Notes: generated by a model from the sequence alone, not told the origin. A stretch of 8,110 nucleotides of DNA from Cenarchaeum sp. SB0662_bin_33 (GCA_009840065.1 VXON01000178.1:1-8110), one strand, 5' to 3'; counted from the stretch's first letter, positions 1 to 6,584 are shown. Made by a program: numbers and translations.

Positions 1-14
1 TTTATGTAGTGCTT

Positions 15-42
15 GTCCCTTCATTTCAGTTTCCGAAGGGAC
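15..42. other. Perfect 8-bp hairpin in non-coding DNA
   Basis: GTCCCTTC at 15-22 is perfectly complementary to GAAGGGAC at 35-42, with a 12-nt loop. The right arm can instead pair with TCCCTT at 52-57 (AAGGGA at 36-41), so two mutually exclusive hairpins are possible. No T-run follows directly, so a terminator role is not clear. It could belong to a transcript outside the window. Positions 1-215 otherwise show no convincing gene. Confidence 0.3.
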
Positions 43-215
43 TTGCGCACTTCCCTTTTATGTGCCTTGAGATCCAACCCCTAATTTGGCATACTGTACT
101 TGGCTAGGTAGTGCACATTTCCCCAAACAAAAGACTCCTTTTTACGGATGCATCCACGTACTTCAAAAAGCAAAACACCTTCGAATATTTTTTGTTTTTA
201 CAGCAACTCTAAACA

Positions 216-2180
216 CTAGTATCCGGTCCAGGAGGATCCGTTCAATAAATGATCACGATCCAAGCCTACTGCGGGTTCGCGAAGGGGGGCGTATCCATGG
301 ATGAGCATCTCCCAGTATGCAAAGGCCGTGTTGGCCACGACATTGCACGTATCGACAGATGCCTCAACAGCCGGCCAAAAGTGCGTTCCAGATATGACTC
401 TGCTTGCAGCACAACTATGCTCATAATCGGACCATGTGTCAAATGTAACGTGAACATCATATAGTGGGGTTATCCCAGGCTCGATTAATGATGAACCCGC
501 CGGAAGTGTGGCTTGGTAACCCGGAATTACACTATCTCCGTTCACATAGGTGCGAATATCATCGGTTCCGGTGTAGAGTCGCCACGACTCTGCATAGGCC
601 GCGCAGAAGCAGGTGGTAGCTGATGGATACTCTGGATGGTCGGCGGTCTGTAGGTAGCTCTGCCAGTCGTTGCCTGGAACCATTATTGTATCTCCGTTGG
701 CATCAATCCCAATGGGCACAAGGTCATTGTCGTAGAGGTAGTGAATGGCGGTGATGGGCCGCACTGCATCGTAGCGATGCTTCTCCTGCCAGATAACTGT
801 ACCGGCATCAAACTTTGCCATGTTCAGTAGGAACTCCAGCTGGACATATTCAACCACATCGTCTATGTTCTTCAATGCCGGGTGGTGGATGAGCTCGCGA
901 AGCTTGTTGTCAAAGAACTCGGTAATAATCTTATCCTCGCCTGTCAGAGCCGCCCTAAGACTTACTACCTCGTCTGCCTGTGCTTGGTACGCATCCGCAT
1001 TACGATGGTTGCTGTCCAATGGAGGGGGTACGCGAATTGAACGCTGATCAAAGTTGGAGAAAGTCTCGGTGTTGGCCCATTGTGGTGTAACAAACTGCTG
1101 TAGAACAAACTCGTCATCGTGATTGGTTACTATTAGGGGGGACCAGCGCGAGGGGTCCACTAGTATGTTGGGTGCATTGACGGGCCGGTAGCCGGTCGTA
1201 TCGCCAAATGGTTGGATGATCTCGCCACCAAAGTGATTAAAACCATCATCGTGACGTGCATCTAGCACACACTCTGCCGCATGATTTCCTATCTCCACAG
1301 GCGAGGAGAGTTGGTGTGTTATGTTACAGTCAAGACCAAGACCACTTTCGTCGTCAGGATCAAGCCCATAGTCGGTCATCATACTGCGCCACTCATCTGC
1401 CCGATGCGGGGCAAACTCCAGCATTGTACGGTATGAAGCATACATTACTGCCGTGTTGGGAAGCAGATTGGTCTCGGACTCTGATCCGGGCCGCTGATCC
1501 ATACGTGAATAGGCCCCGACTGCGGTGGGGTGGTATGGTGCTACCGCATCAAAGGCTGCATTGGTCAGCAGTGTCAGGTGGCGGAATATCAGCGGAGCAT
1601 TGTTCAGTTCTGGTGATATATCCTCCTGTAGCCAGCCGTTGATGCGGGGCATGACTATCCCGTGCATGGCGTTATCACGTACCAGATTGAGGGTGTCTCC
1701 GGCAGCCTCGGTTGCAAGCGGGGCATCAAAGACGACTTCGGTTCGGGCATAGGACTGCACGGGCGGATCCGGACTGCTGTCGTTCCCGTTTCCTGTTGCG
1801 GGCGAGTAGATGGTTCCCTGGAATAGGCCCAGCTGAGTCCTGATATCAGAAACCTGCGCATTCATGTCGTCTATCTGTGTTGTAATGGTAAGTAGTGTTG
1901 CAGCATTTTCCCCGTTGGTAATCTGACTGATCTCTGACTCTAGGGCGGCTATTCTGGCATCGGCCGTATTGACATCATCTGACAGCAACAGTAGCATGGA
2001 GGTGATGTCCTCAACACCCACCCCCAGACTGCTCAGAGACTCCTGTAGGGCTGCCAGAACTAGGCTGACATCGGCGGCGCTCTCCATATCTATATTATCC
2101 GTACCTGTCTGTGCATATACGTCACTTGCCGTCACCACCACTACAATTATGAGTGGGAGGAGCACTTTCCGCTGGTTCAT
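216..2180 (-). CDS. Secreted vanadium haloperoxidase / PAP2-superfamily protein with N-terminal coiled coil
   Basis: The 654-aa product starts with a signal peptide: MNQRKVLLPL, a hydrophobic run, then VYAQ at 21-24, with probable cleavage near A23-Q24. Residues about 33-120 are heptad-like and rich in L, I, D and E, suggesting a coiled coil. A Ser/Asp/Pro-rich linker (about 125-142) leads to an alpha-helical domain. Near the C-terminus lie the three motif positions of the vanadium haloperoxidase / acid phosphatase fold: K467-x6-R474-P475 (KHRYDAVRP), HPEYPSATT at 515-523, and S593-R594-x5-H600 (SRVISGTH). The family fold binds vanadate or phosphate; members oxidise halides with H2O2 or hydrolyse phosphate esters. 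The second motif is normally PSGH but reads PSAT here, so the acid-base histidine is absent and activity is uncertain. The protein should act outside the cytoplasmic membrane. A TATA box sits 33 nt upstream of the ATG, suggesting a leaderless monocistronic transcript. Family assignment is fairly sure; reaction unknown. Confidence 0.78.
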   Translation of the reverse strand: MNQRKVLLPLIIVVVVTASDVYAQTGTDNIDMESAADVSLVLAALQESLSSLGVGVEDITSMLLLLSDDVNTADARIAALESEISQITNGENAATLLTITTQIDDMNAQVSDIRTQLGLFQGTIYSPATGNGNDSSPDPPVQSYARTEVVFDAPLATEAAGDTLNLVRDNAMHGIVMPRINGWLQEDISPELNNAPLIFRHLTLLTNAAFDAVAPYHPTAVGAYSRMDQRPGSESETNLLPNTAVMYASYRTMLEFAPHRADEWRSMMTDYGLDPDDESGLGLDCNITHQLSSPVEIGNHAAECVLDARHDDGFNHFGGEIIQPFGDTTGYRPVNAPNILVDPSRWSPLIVTNHDDEFVLQQFVTPQWANTETFSNFDQRSIRVPPPLDSNHRNADAYQAQADEVVSLRAALTGEDKIITEFFDNKLRELIHHPALKNIDDVVEYVQLEFLLNMAKFDAGTVIWQEKHRYDAVRPITAIHYLYDNDLVPIGIDANGDTIMVPGNDWQSYLQTADHPEYPSATTCFCAAYAESWRLYTGTDDIRTYVNGDSVIPGYQATLPAGSSLIEPGITPLYDVHVTFDTWSDYEHSCAASRVISGTHFWPAVEASVDTCNVVANTAFAYWEMLIHGYAPLREPAVGLDRDHLLNGSSWTGY

Positions 2181-2200
2181 GTAAACATTGCAAATTTTAG

Positions 2201-2213
2201 TATTATATTTAAA
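2201..2213 (-). promoter_or_regulatory. Archaeal TATA box for the haloperoxidase-like gene
   Basis: The minus strand reads TTTAAATATAATA here, with AAAGG just upstream as a possible BRE. The box begins 33 nt before the ATG at 2180. With initiation about 25 nt downstream of the box centre, the transcript would be leaderless or nearly so. No Shine-Dalgarno sequence is evident before the ATG. Confidence 0.6.
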
Positions 2214-2704
2214 CCTTTGAAATGACTATTTTGGATGTTGGTGATGAAAATTTCCTGGACACTCCTAGTATATCGGGCTGGTAGTTAAGCAAATGAGGCT
2301 TAGGGATGTTAACTTTACTCGTCATGTTTTTCTTGAAAACGATTTTGAATATGCCGTAATAATTTGGAGTTAATCTGACCTGATTGTGACACTATCTCCA
2401 TTTATAAAAAACAGCAATCCTTTAGATTGTCAAGATTTGTTCTGTAATGCACGTCTACAGCTTGAATCCATACTTTAAACCAGATTGGAGGCTAAATATT
2501 ATGTCTAAGCCACTCTTTTTCCGAGTGTTCATCAGCCGCGCTTTCAAACGAACCCGGGAATTACATACCCCATCAAATCACTCACACCGTACAGTGGATT
2601 TTACTCTGCCAGAGTTGCATCATTGCCAAGCCAGTACCATATGTCGTTTATGCCCATCTCTCTAGGCAAAATATTGTTTTTAAGCATGGCTGTCATGTTG
2701 ATTA
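2214..2704. other. Intergenic stretch without a supported gene
   Basis: About 490 nt between the haloperoxidase promoter and the IS630-like left end. A 72-codon frame at 2447-2665 has no recognisable domain and an unconvincing composition. A weak hairpin (CACTC 2511-2515 / GAGTG 2523-2527) is present. No tRNA, CRISPR or other clear element was seen. The last two bases, TA at 2703-2704, are the presumed IS630 target dinucleotide. Confidence 0.5.
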
Positions 2705-2750
2705 GTATTACTGCTTGAAATCACTACAATTACCATTCAGCAAACTATCG
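2705..2750 (+). repeat. Left terminal inverted repeat of the IS630-like element
   Basis: It begins GTATTACTGCTTGAAATC after the TA at 2703-2704. It pairs with 6585-6630 at 37 of 46 positions. The divergence suggests an old copy, or ends that were never perfect. Confidence 0.75.
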
Positions 2751-2799
2751 TATAAGGCGCATATGTAATATACGACGGTTACCCAAGGGCGATGAGTTC

Positions 2800-3738
2800 A
2801 TGCCCAACGTCACCGAAGAGCAACTGATCAGTGCCATCAAGGAAGAAAAGAATGTCAACGCGCACAACAGGCTTCGGGCTGCCCTGAAACGAAAAAAGGG
2901 TATGACTCTACGCCAGATAGAGGCCATCCTGGATAAATCATTTGGAATGATAGGCAAGTGGCTACACTACATGGGCCTTGCAGGAAGATACCACGATGCA
3001 CATCCGGGACCGCATGCAAGCTGAAACCAGAACAACTAGTGGAACTAAGAAAAAATATGGTGGCCGGACCTGTCGAATGTGGCTTTGAGTCGGGCATGTG
3101 GACCGCTCCCATGGTCATAGCACATGTCCACCGCAAGTTCGACATCGAATACAAGCGCGGAGGAATGGAAGGGCTGCTACGCCGCATGGGGTTCTCATGG
3201 AGAAGGGCGCGTCCGCGACACCCAAAGGCTGCCTCCGAGGAACAAAAAGAGGAGTTTAAACACAGTTGGTTGCCGAATACAAACACAGTGGATACAAGGA
3301 TGAGTACTCTACCATAGTTGGATGGGAAAACAAGACAGGCTGGTTTCCAAGAGGCGAAGCGATTACCGTGCCGACCATATTGTCCGGCGAGCGATTCTAC
3401 ACGTTCGGGGTTCTGGCCCCTGACCGGGAGTTTCATGCGTTCTATGAAAAGGCGAACGGAGACAACTTTCTGGACTTTATCGGGAAGGTGTACCAAACAT
3501 TTGGCAAGTGCGCGATATTCCTAGACAACGCCAACTATCACAAGTCAAAGACAGTGCGGGATGCTGTCAAGGAGTTCTGCGGTGATGTTATTCTGGAATA
3601 CTTGCTGCCGTACACACCTGATCTCAACCCTGTGGAGACGCAATGGAGGGAGCAGAAACGGCACACCGCCGGAAGGCATCAAGGACATACATTGATGCGA
3701 TGTATAAAACCGGGGAGATAAAGACCGTTAAAACATAT
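2800..3738 (+). pseudogene. IS630-family transposase, frameshifted; 3' end displaced by a transposon
   Basis: A DDE transposase spread over three reading frames. The first part (from the ATG at 2800 to about 3008) has a helix-turn-helix region, with GMTLRQIEAILDKSFG. A shift near 3007-3009 leads to ACKLKPEQLVELRKNMVAGP and the linker region up to about 3260. A second shift near 3258-3268 opens the catalytic part: DEYSTIVGW with the first Asp, FLDNANYHKS with the second, and YTPDLNPVETQW with the Glu. A third shift near 3660-3690 restores IDAMYKTGEIKTVKTY. All three catalytic acids remain, but no continuous protein can be made. The frame is open for some codons upstream of 2800 (RRLPKGDEF precedes the Met), so the original start may have been further upstream and lost. 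The inner transposon interrupts the coding sequence after 3738; the tail resumes at 6441. Confidence 0.85.
3731..3738. repeat. Target-site duplication, left copy (AAACATAT)
   Basis: AAACATAT directly precedes the GGG that starts the inner transposon's left repeat. The identical octamer follows the right repeat at 6433-6440. Eight-bp duplications are characteristic of the IS1595 family. Confidence 0.93.
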
Positions 3739-3772
3739 GGGAATTATAGGGAATAGTGAACATATATTAAGC
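3739..3772 (+). repeat. Left terminal inverted repeat of the IS1595-type transposon
   Basis: 34 bp beginning GGGAATTATAGGG and ending ATATTAAGC, identical to the reverse complement of 6399-6432. The inner part contains CATATATTAA, the likely transposase TATA box. Weaker similarity to the right end continues for another 20 nt up to the ATG (10 of 20 positions). Confidence 0.95.
3761..3770 (+). promoter_or_regulatory. TATA box of the transposase gene, inside the left repeat
   Basis: CATATATTAA begins 32 nt before the ATG at 3793, the same spacing as the haloperoxidase TATA box. The element therefore carries its own promoter in its end sequence. No Shine-Dalgarno sequence lies before the ATG, which fits a leaderless transcript. 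Confidence 0.55.
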
Positions 3773-3792
3773 GGTTCATTGTATAGTAGTTT

Positions 3793-4749
3793 ATGAGTCA
3801 ACAAGCACCAGGCAAGAGTTTTCGCAAAGGAATAACAATTGTCGAATTGTTTAAGATGTTTCCCGATAACAAGACAGCCGAGAAATGGTTTGAATCTAGA
3901 ATTTGGAAAGATGGCAGAAAGTGTCCTATCTGCAAGAATACGAATACCAAAGAGTCTACCCATAAGACCATGCCATACAGGTGTCCCAAATGCCGTAGAT
4001 TTTTCAGCGTAAAGAAAGGGACAATAATGGAGGCTAGCAACATATCCTATCAGAATTGGGCTATAGCAACCTATCTGTTTGCCGTCAGCCTTAAGGGAGT
4101 GTCATCAATGAGACTGCACCGTGATCTTGGCATAGCCCAAAGTTCGGCATGGTTTATGGTGCATAGGCTCCGTGAATCTTGGAAACAGTTAGCAGGTATA
4201 GACAGCATGGAAGGCCCAGTCGAAATAGACGAGGCATACTTTGGTGGCAAGGAATCCAACAAACACGCAGACAAGAAACAACCCCACAGTCAAGGCGGAG
4301 CAAACAAAACGTCTGTTGCCGGCATCAAAGACCGTGCAACAAACAAGATAAGCGCTACACCTGTAGCAGAAACAACACAGGCACGTCTAACAGAGTTTAT
4401 TGATTCGCATACTGTAAAACAATCCAAGAAATACACTGATGAGAACCGTGCATATTGTGGTTTAGACAATCATGAATCCGTAAGGCATTCAGTAGGCGAG
4501 TATGTCAGAGGACAGGCTCACGTAAACGGCATGGAGTCATTCTGGGCAATGATGAGACGTGGTTATGATGGGACATTCCATCATGTTAGTGAGCAACATT
4601 TACACCGCTATGTGAATGAGTTTGCAGGCAGGCATAATATCCGTCCAATGGACACGGGGGACATGATGGGAGCCGTTGCTGAGAACATGTCTGGACTGCG
4701 GCTAACCTACAAAGATTTGATAGCGCCAGGTAATCTTAGTGGAGTGTAA
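3793..4749 (+). CDS. IS1595-family (ISXO2-like) transposase
   Basis: An intact 318-aa DDE transposase, a normal length for the family. The N-terminal part holds a zinc ribbon: CPIC at 44-47 and CPKC at 64-67, followed by RRFFSVKKGTIME and a helical region typical of IS1595 proteins. The catalytic domain (DDE_Tnp_IS1595 type) shows VEIDEAYFGGK with D146, TDENRAY with D216, and HVNGMESFWAMMRRGY with E248, then GTFHHVSEQHLHRYVNEF. It should recognise the 34-bp ends and perform cut-and-paste or copy-type transposition with 8-bp duplications, as observed. The start at 3793 gives the full N-terminus and lies 32 nt after the TATA box. The gene is the first of three co-oriented genes in the element; 38 nt separate its stop from the methyltransferase ATG. 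Confidence 0.95.
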   Translation: MSQQAPGKSFRKGITIVELFKMFPDNKTAEKWFESRIWKDGRKCPICKNTNTKESTHKTMPYRCPKCRRFFSVKKGTIMEASNISYQNWAIATYLFAVSLKGVSSMRLHRDLGIAQSSAWFMVHRLRESWKQLAGIDSMEGPVEIDEAYFGGKESNKHADKKQPHSQGGANKTSVAGIKDRATNKISATPVAETTQARLTEFIDSHTVKQSKKYTDENRAYCGLDNHESVRHSVGEYVRGQAHVNGMESFWAMMRRGYDGTFHHVSEQHLHRYVNEFAGRHNIRPMDTGDMMGAVAENMSGLRLTYKDLIAPGNLSGV

Positions 4750-4751
4750 TC

Positions 4752-4780
4752 TTTTTTTAACACTATGATTCAAGAGTGTT
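4752..4780 (+). promoter_or_regulatory. Possible methyltransferase promoter (T-rich box) with small hairpin
   Basis: TTTTTTTAA at 4752-4760 includes a weak TATA-like TTTTAAC about 33 nt before the ATG at 4788, the spacing seen for other promoters here. The same T-run could terminate transposase transcripts. AACACT at 4759-4764 and AGTGTT at 4775-4780 can form a 6-bp hairpin with a 10-nt loop, close to the expected start of transcription. Either role is tentative. Confidence 0.3.
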
Positions 4781-4787
4781 GGGTATA

Positions 4788-5596
4788 ATGTGGGACATAA
4801 TACACGGTGACTGTTTGGATGTTATGGTCGGGATGCCGGACAATTCCGTTGACTTGGTAGTTACATCCCCCCCATATGCGGACGCGCGGAAACATACCTA
4901 TGGTGGAGTCCCCCCCCCCAATACTTAGAGTGGTTCCGGCCTAGAGCTGAACAAATTTTCAGGATTCTCAAACCCACTGGATCGTTTATCCTTAACATAA
5001 AGGAGAAAGTCGTAGACGGGGAGCGGCATACATACGTACTTGATTTAATACTGACACTCAAGCGTGATATTGGGTTCAGATGGACGGAGGAATACATTTG
5101 GCACAAGACCACCGCCATGCCAGGCAAGTGGAAGTACAGGTTCAGGGATTCGTGGGAGCGGATCCTTCACTTCACCAAGACGGAAAACATCAAGATGTAT
5201 CAGGATGCGGTCAAGGTGCCGATAGGCGACTGGACGGATGCCCGACTGTCCAACATGAGCGAGAACGATCAGACCCGACAGCGGTCAGCGACTAACCCCA
5301 AAACGGGCAGGCGTATGGCCAACTGGGAGGGTAAGAAGATGGTACTGCCTACAAACGTCCTGCATAAACCACCAGTCTGCCACAACACGGGGCATAGCGC
5401 CGCATTCCCCGAATGGTTACCAGAATTCTTTATCAAACTGCTAACTAACAGGGGTGATTTGGTACTGGATCCATTTGTTGGTAGCGGTACCACAGTTAAG
5501 GTTGCCGAACGACTCGAAAGGAAATCCGTTGGCATAGACACGGATTATACATGTGTGGCTAAACTTCGTGAAGGTGGTCTAAACACAAATGTCTAG
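4788..5596 (+). CDS. Beta-class DNA methyltransferase (N4-cytosine or N6-adenine), out of frame at a C10 tract
   Basis: From the ATG at 4788 the protein begins MWDIIHGDCLDVMVGMPDNS and reaches TSPPYAD (motif IV, residues 26-32). The C10 tract at 4910-4919 then sends translation to a TAG at 4926-4928 after 46 residues. The frame beginning CAA at 4919 continues the protein without interruption: QYLEWFRPRAEQIFRILKP, a variable target-recognition region, and LVLDPFVGSGTT (motif I, AdoMet binding), ending at 5596. With 8 or 11 C residues the gene would encode about 269-270 aa. Motif IV before motif I places it in the beta class; the SPPY form does not distinguish N4-cytosine from N6-adenine. It would protect sites cut by the overlapping endonuclease gene. 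The break is either a phase-variable OFF state, a recent mutation, or a homopolymer sequencing error. Confidence 0.85.
4910..4919 (+). repeat. C10 homopolymer tract within the methyltransferase gene
   Basis: Ten consecutive C residues after GGAGT. The upstream frame (Gly-Gly-Val-Pro...) joins the downstream frame (Gln-Tyr-Leu-Glu-Trp...) only with 8, 11 or another length 3n+2. Such tracts are classic sites of slipped-strand mispairing in bacterial phase-variable methylases. Confidence 0.85.
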
Positions 5597-6254
5597 GCTC
5601 GACTGGATAACAGATTTGGATTTAGAGAGAGCCGTGGATATTTTGGTAAAGCGTGCGGGGGATGCAAGGACAGAGGCGCCGAAACGCATAAAGAAGAATG
5701 TAGTGGATCCGTTTTCGTCCTTGGTAGTTGCGTCCACGTTCAGAATAAAGACGAGTGCACAGTTGGTAAACGCGCAACAAGCCTCATCCGCACTGGATGG
5801 CATGGGTAATGCACTAGGTTCATTTCACCAACAGGTCTTGAGTTCAGTGGATGGTTGGGTGAATTATGACGCAAGTTATGACCTAGAGAATGAGAAACTA
5901 AAGATTCTGGCTGAGGTCAAGAACAAACACAACACAATGAATTCCAAGACACGTAAGAGTGTTGTACATGACCTTGAGACGGCACTGGAGATAAAGCGGG
6001 GTTGGCAAGCGTACCTAGTAATCATCATTCCCCGCAAACCAAAACGGTACAAGAGGCAAATACACCTGTCACGTCCCATCTTTGAGATTGACGGCGCTTC
6101 GTTCTACGAAAGTGTGACTGGACAGCCTACGGCCATCCGTGACTTATTCACTGCTACGATAGACATACTTAACACCAACGGCCACAGAGTAGAACCGAAC
6201 GTTTCCAGATACTGCCAAAACGTATTCGATACATACATCCCACCAACCATCTAA
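5589..6254 (+). CDS. Type II restriction endonuclease, Eco47II/Sau96I-like
   Basis: An intact 221-aa protein resembling the Eco47II restriction endonuclease family. Visible features, in order: KKNVVDPF (36-42); GSFHQQVLSSVDGW (77-90), like the family's GYFHQ segment; an acidic stretch with D94 and D98; EVKNKHNTMNS (109-119), the family's signature block, with E109-V-K111 as the E-x-K part of a PD-(D/E)xK nuclease site; and IDGASFYESVTG (167-178), like the family's DGxxFYExVTG block. Eco47II and Sau96I cleave GGNCC, so a related target is possible but not shown. Its ATG overlaps the end of the methyltransferase gene by 8 nt (ATGTCTAG), so translation is probably coupled. Family call is from remembered motifs. 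The gene is uninterrupted even though the partner methylase is out of frame. Confidence 0.82.
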   Translation: MSRLDWITDLDLERAVDILVKRAGDARTEAPKRIKKNVVDPFSSLVVASTFRIKTSAQLVNAQQASSALDGMGNALGSFHQQVLSSVDGWVNYDASYDLENEKLKILAEVKNKHNTMNSKTRKSVVHDLETALEIKRGWQAYLVIIIPRKPKRYKRQIHLSRPIFEIDGASFYESVTGQPTAIRDLFTATIDILNTNGHRVEPNVSRYCQNVFDTYIPPTI

Positions 6255-6378
6255 AGTTTATAAAACAAATAGACGGAGACAGTATCGAGAGCTCGCATTC
6301 AGCCGCTTGTTTTCTCATTGGGGGTTGGGAAATCCCCTCATTATTTTGTTCGCTCATTGCTTGTCTCACTGTCTCCAT
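6169..6378 (-). CDS. Doubtful 69-aa ORF reading inward from the right transposon end
   Basis: ATG at 6378 on the minus strand. It starts METVRQAMSEQNNEGISQPP, which is polar and protein-like, then overlaps the 3' end of the endonuclease gene in antisense by about 86 nt. A CATATATTA box in the right repeat lies 32 nt upstream, exactly the spacing used by the transposase at the other end. No family is recognised, and the second half reads like an antisense shadow. It could mark an antisense transcript rather than a protein. Confidence 0.2.
   Translation of the reverse strand: METVRQAMSEQNNEGISQPPMRKQAAECELSILSPSICFINFRWLVGCMYRIRFGSIWKRSVLLCGRWC
6275..6376. other. Structured non-coding DNA downstream of the endonuclease gene
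   Basis: GGAGACAGT at 6275-6283 and ACTGTCTCC at 6368-6376 form a perfect 9-bp inverted repeat. Inside it lie a compact hairpin (6320-6337) and two similar 14-mers ending in CTCATTG (6307-6320 and 6346-6359, 12 of 14 matching). A folded RNA, a terminator region or transposase-binding sites are possible; nothing identifies one. Confidence 0.35.
6320..6350 (+). terminator. Hairpin with T-rich tail after the endonuclease gene
   Basis: GGGGGTT (6320-6326) pairs with AATCCCC (6331-6337), including one G-T wobble, around a GGGA (GNRA-type) loop. TCATTATTTTGTT follows. This looks like a terminator for the methylase-endonuclease transcript, although archaeal termination mainly needs only the T-rich part. 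Confidence 0.45.
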
Positions 6379-6398
6379 ACTATAGCATACATTTACGG

Positions 6399-6432
6399 GC
6401 TTAATATATGTTCACTATTCCCTATAATTCCC
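6399..6432 (-). repeat. Right terminal inverted repeat of the IS1595-type transposon
   Basis: Exact reverse complement of 3739-3772, ending TATAATTCCC and followed directly by the second AAACATAT. It carries the mirrored TATA-like box at 6402-6410, pointing into the element on the minus strand. Confidence 0.95.
6402..6410 (-). promoter_or_regulatory. Mirrored TATA-like box in the right repeat
   Basis: The minus strand reads CATATATTA, identical to the transposase promoter box, 32 nt before an ATG at 6378. If active it would give a transcript antisense to the endonuclease 3' end. Confidence 0.3.
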
Positions 6433-6440
6433 AAACATAT
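6433..6440. repeat. Target-site duplication, right copy (AAACATAT)
   Basis: Identical to 3731-3738. Removing the transposon with one copy restores a continuous 3' end of the IS630 transposase gene. Confidence 0.93.
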
Positions 6441-6467
6441 GATTATCTGGACGCTTCGGCTTCCTGA
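6441..6467 (+). pseudogene. 3' tail of the IS630-like transposase
   Basis: Joined after the TAT codon at 3736-3738, GAT at 6441 continues in frame as DYLDASAS and ends at TGA (6465-6467). The rejoined C-terminus reads EIKTVKTYDYLDASAS, plausible for an IS630 transposase. This confirms where the inner transposon inserted. Confidence 0.75.
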
Positions 6468-6497
6468 GTGTCTGGTGCCACGCCAAACCTGCCGCAT

Positions 6498-6508
6498 GGG
6501 GGGGGGGG
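6498..6508 (+). repeat. G11 homopolymer tract in the 3' non-coding part of the IS630-like element
   Basis: Eleven consecutive G residues after CCGCAT, between the transposase stop (6467) and the right IS630 repeat (6585). No supported reading frame or promoter uses it. Confidence 0.8.
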
Positions 6509-6584
6509 CTGTGCACGTACGAGTAGAAGCTGGTCGCCAAACCGCCCCATGATAGTTCTGCTAGACTCTGTGCAGTGCTGGTTG

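Larger units (their letters stand above)
3739..6432 (+). mobile_element. IS1595-family transposon carrying a type II restriction-modification cargo
   Basis: A complete 2,694-bp element. Its ends are perfect 34-bp inverted repeats beginning GGGAATTATAGGG (3739-3772 and 6399-6432), and an 8-bp direct duplication AAACATAT flanks it. It encodes, all on the plus strand, an intact IS1595-type transposase, a DNA methyltransferase with a C10-tract frameshift, and an Eco47II-like restriction endonuclease. About 144 nt of structured non-coding DNA precede the right end. Plain IS1595-family elements are much shorter and carry only the transposase; members with passenger genes are known (for example tISCpe8 with a lincomycin-resistance gene). 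The perfect ends and duplication suggest a recent insertion, in contrast to the decayed IS630 element around it. Confidence 0.93.

Noticed and set aside
1256..1642. 128-codon plus-strand frame
   Set aside because: Antisense to the haloperoxidase-like gene, with no motif or promoter; the minus-strand gene explains the coding signal.
2447..2665. 72-codon frame in the intergenic region
   Set aside because: No recognisable domain or good promoter spacing, and an unusual composition; treated as chance.
2181..2704. tRNA or other RNA gene
   Set aside because: No T-arm-like GTTCRAxxC with a matching acceptor stem was found.
2855..3496. 213-codon minus-strand frame
   Set aside because: It lies antisense to the IS630 transposase remnant, whose motifs on the plus strand are clear; its own translation is Cys/Ser/Arg-rich without any domain.
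2800..3738. Programmed frameshifting in the IS630 transposase
   Set aside because: Some IS630 relatives use one programmed shift, but three shifts at separate sites without evident slippery motifs point to decay.
6307..6552. 81-codon frame crossing the right transposon end
   Set aside because: It spans the transposon-IS630 junction and the G11 tract, so it cannot be an ancestral gene.
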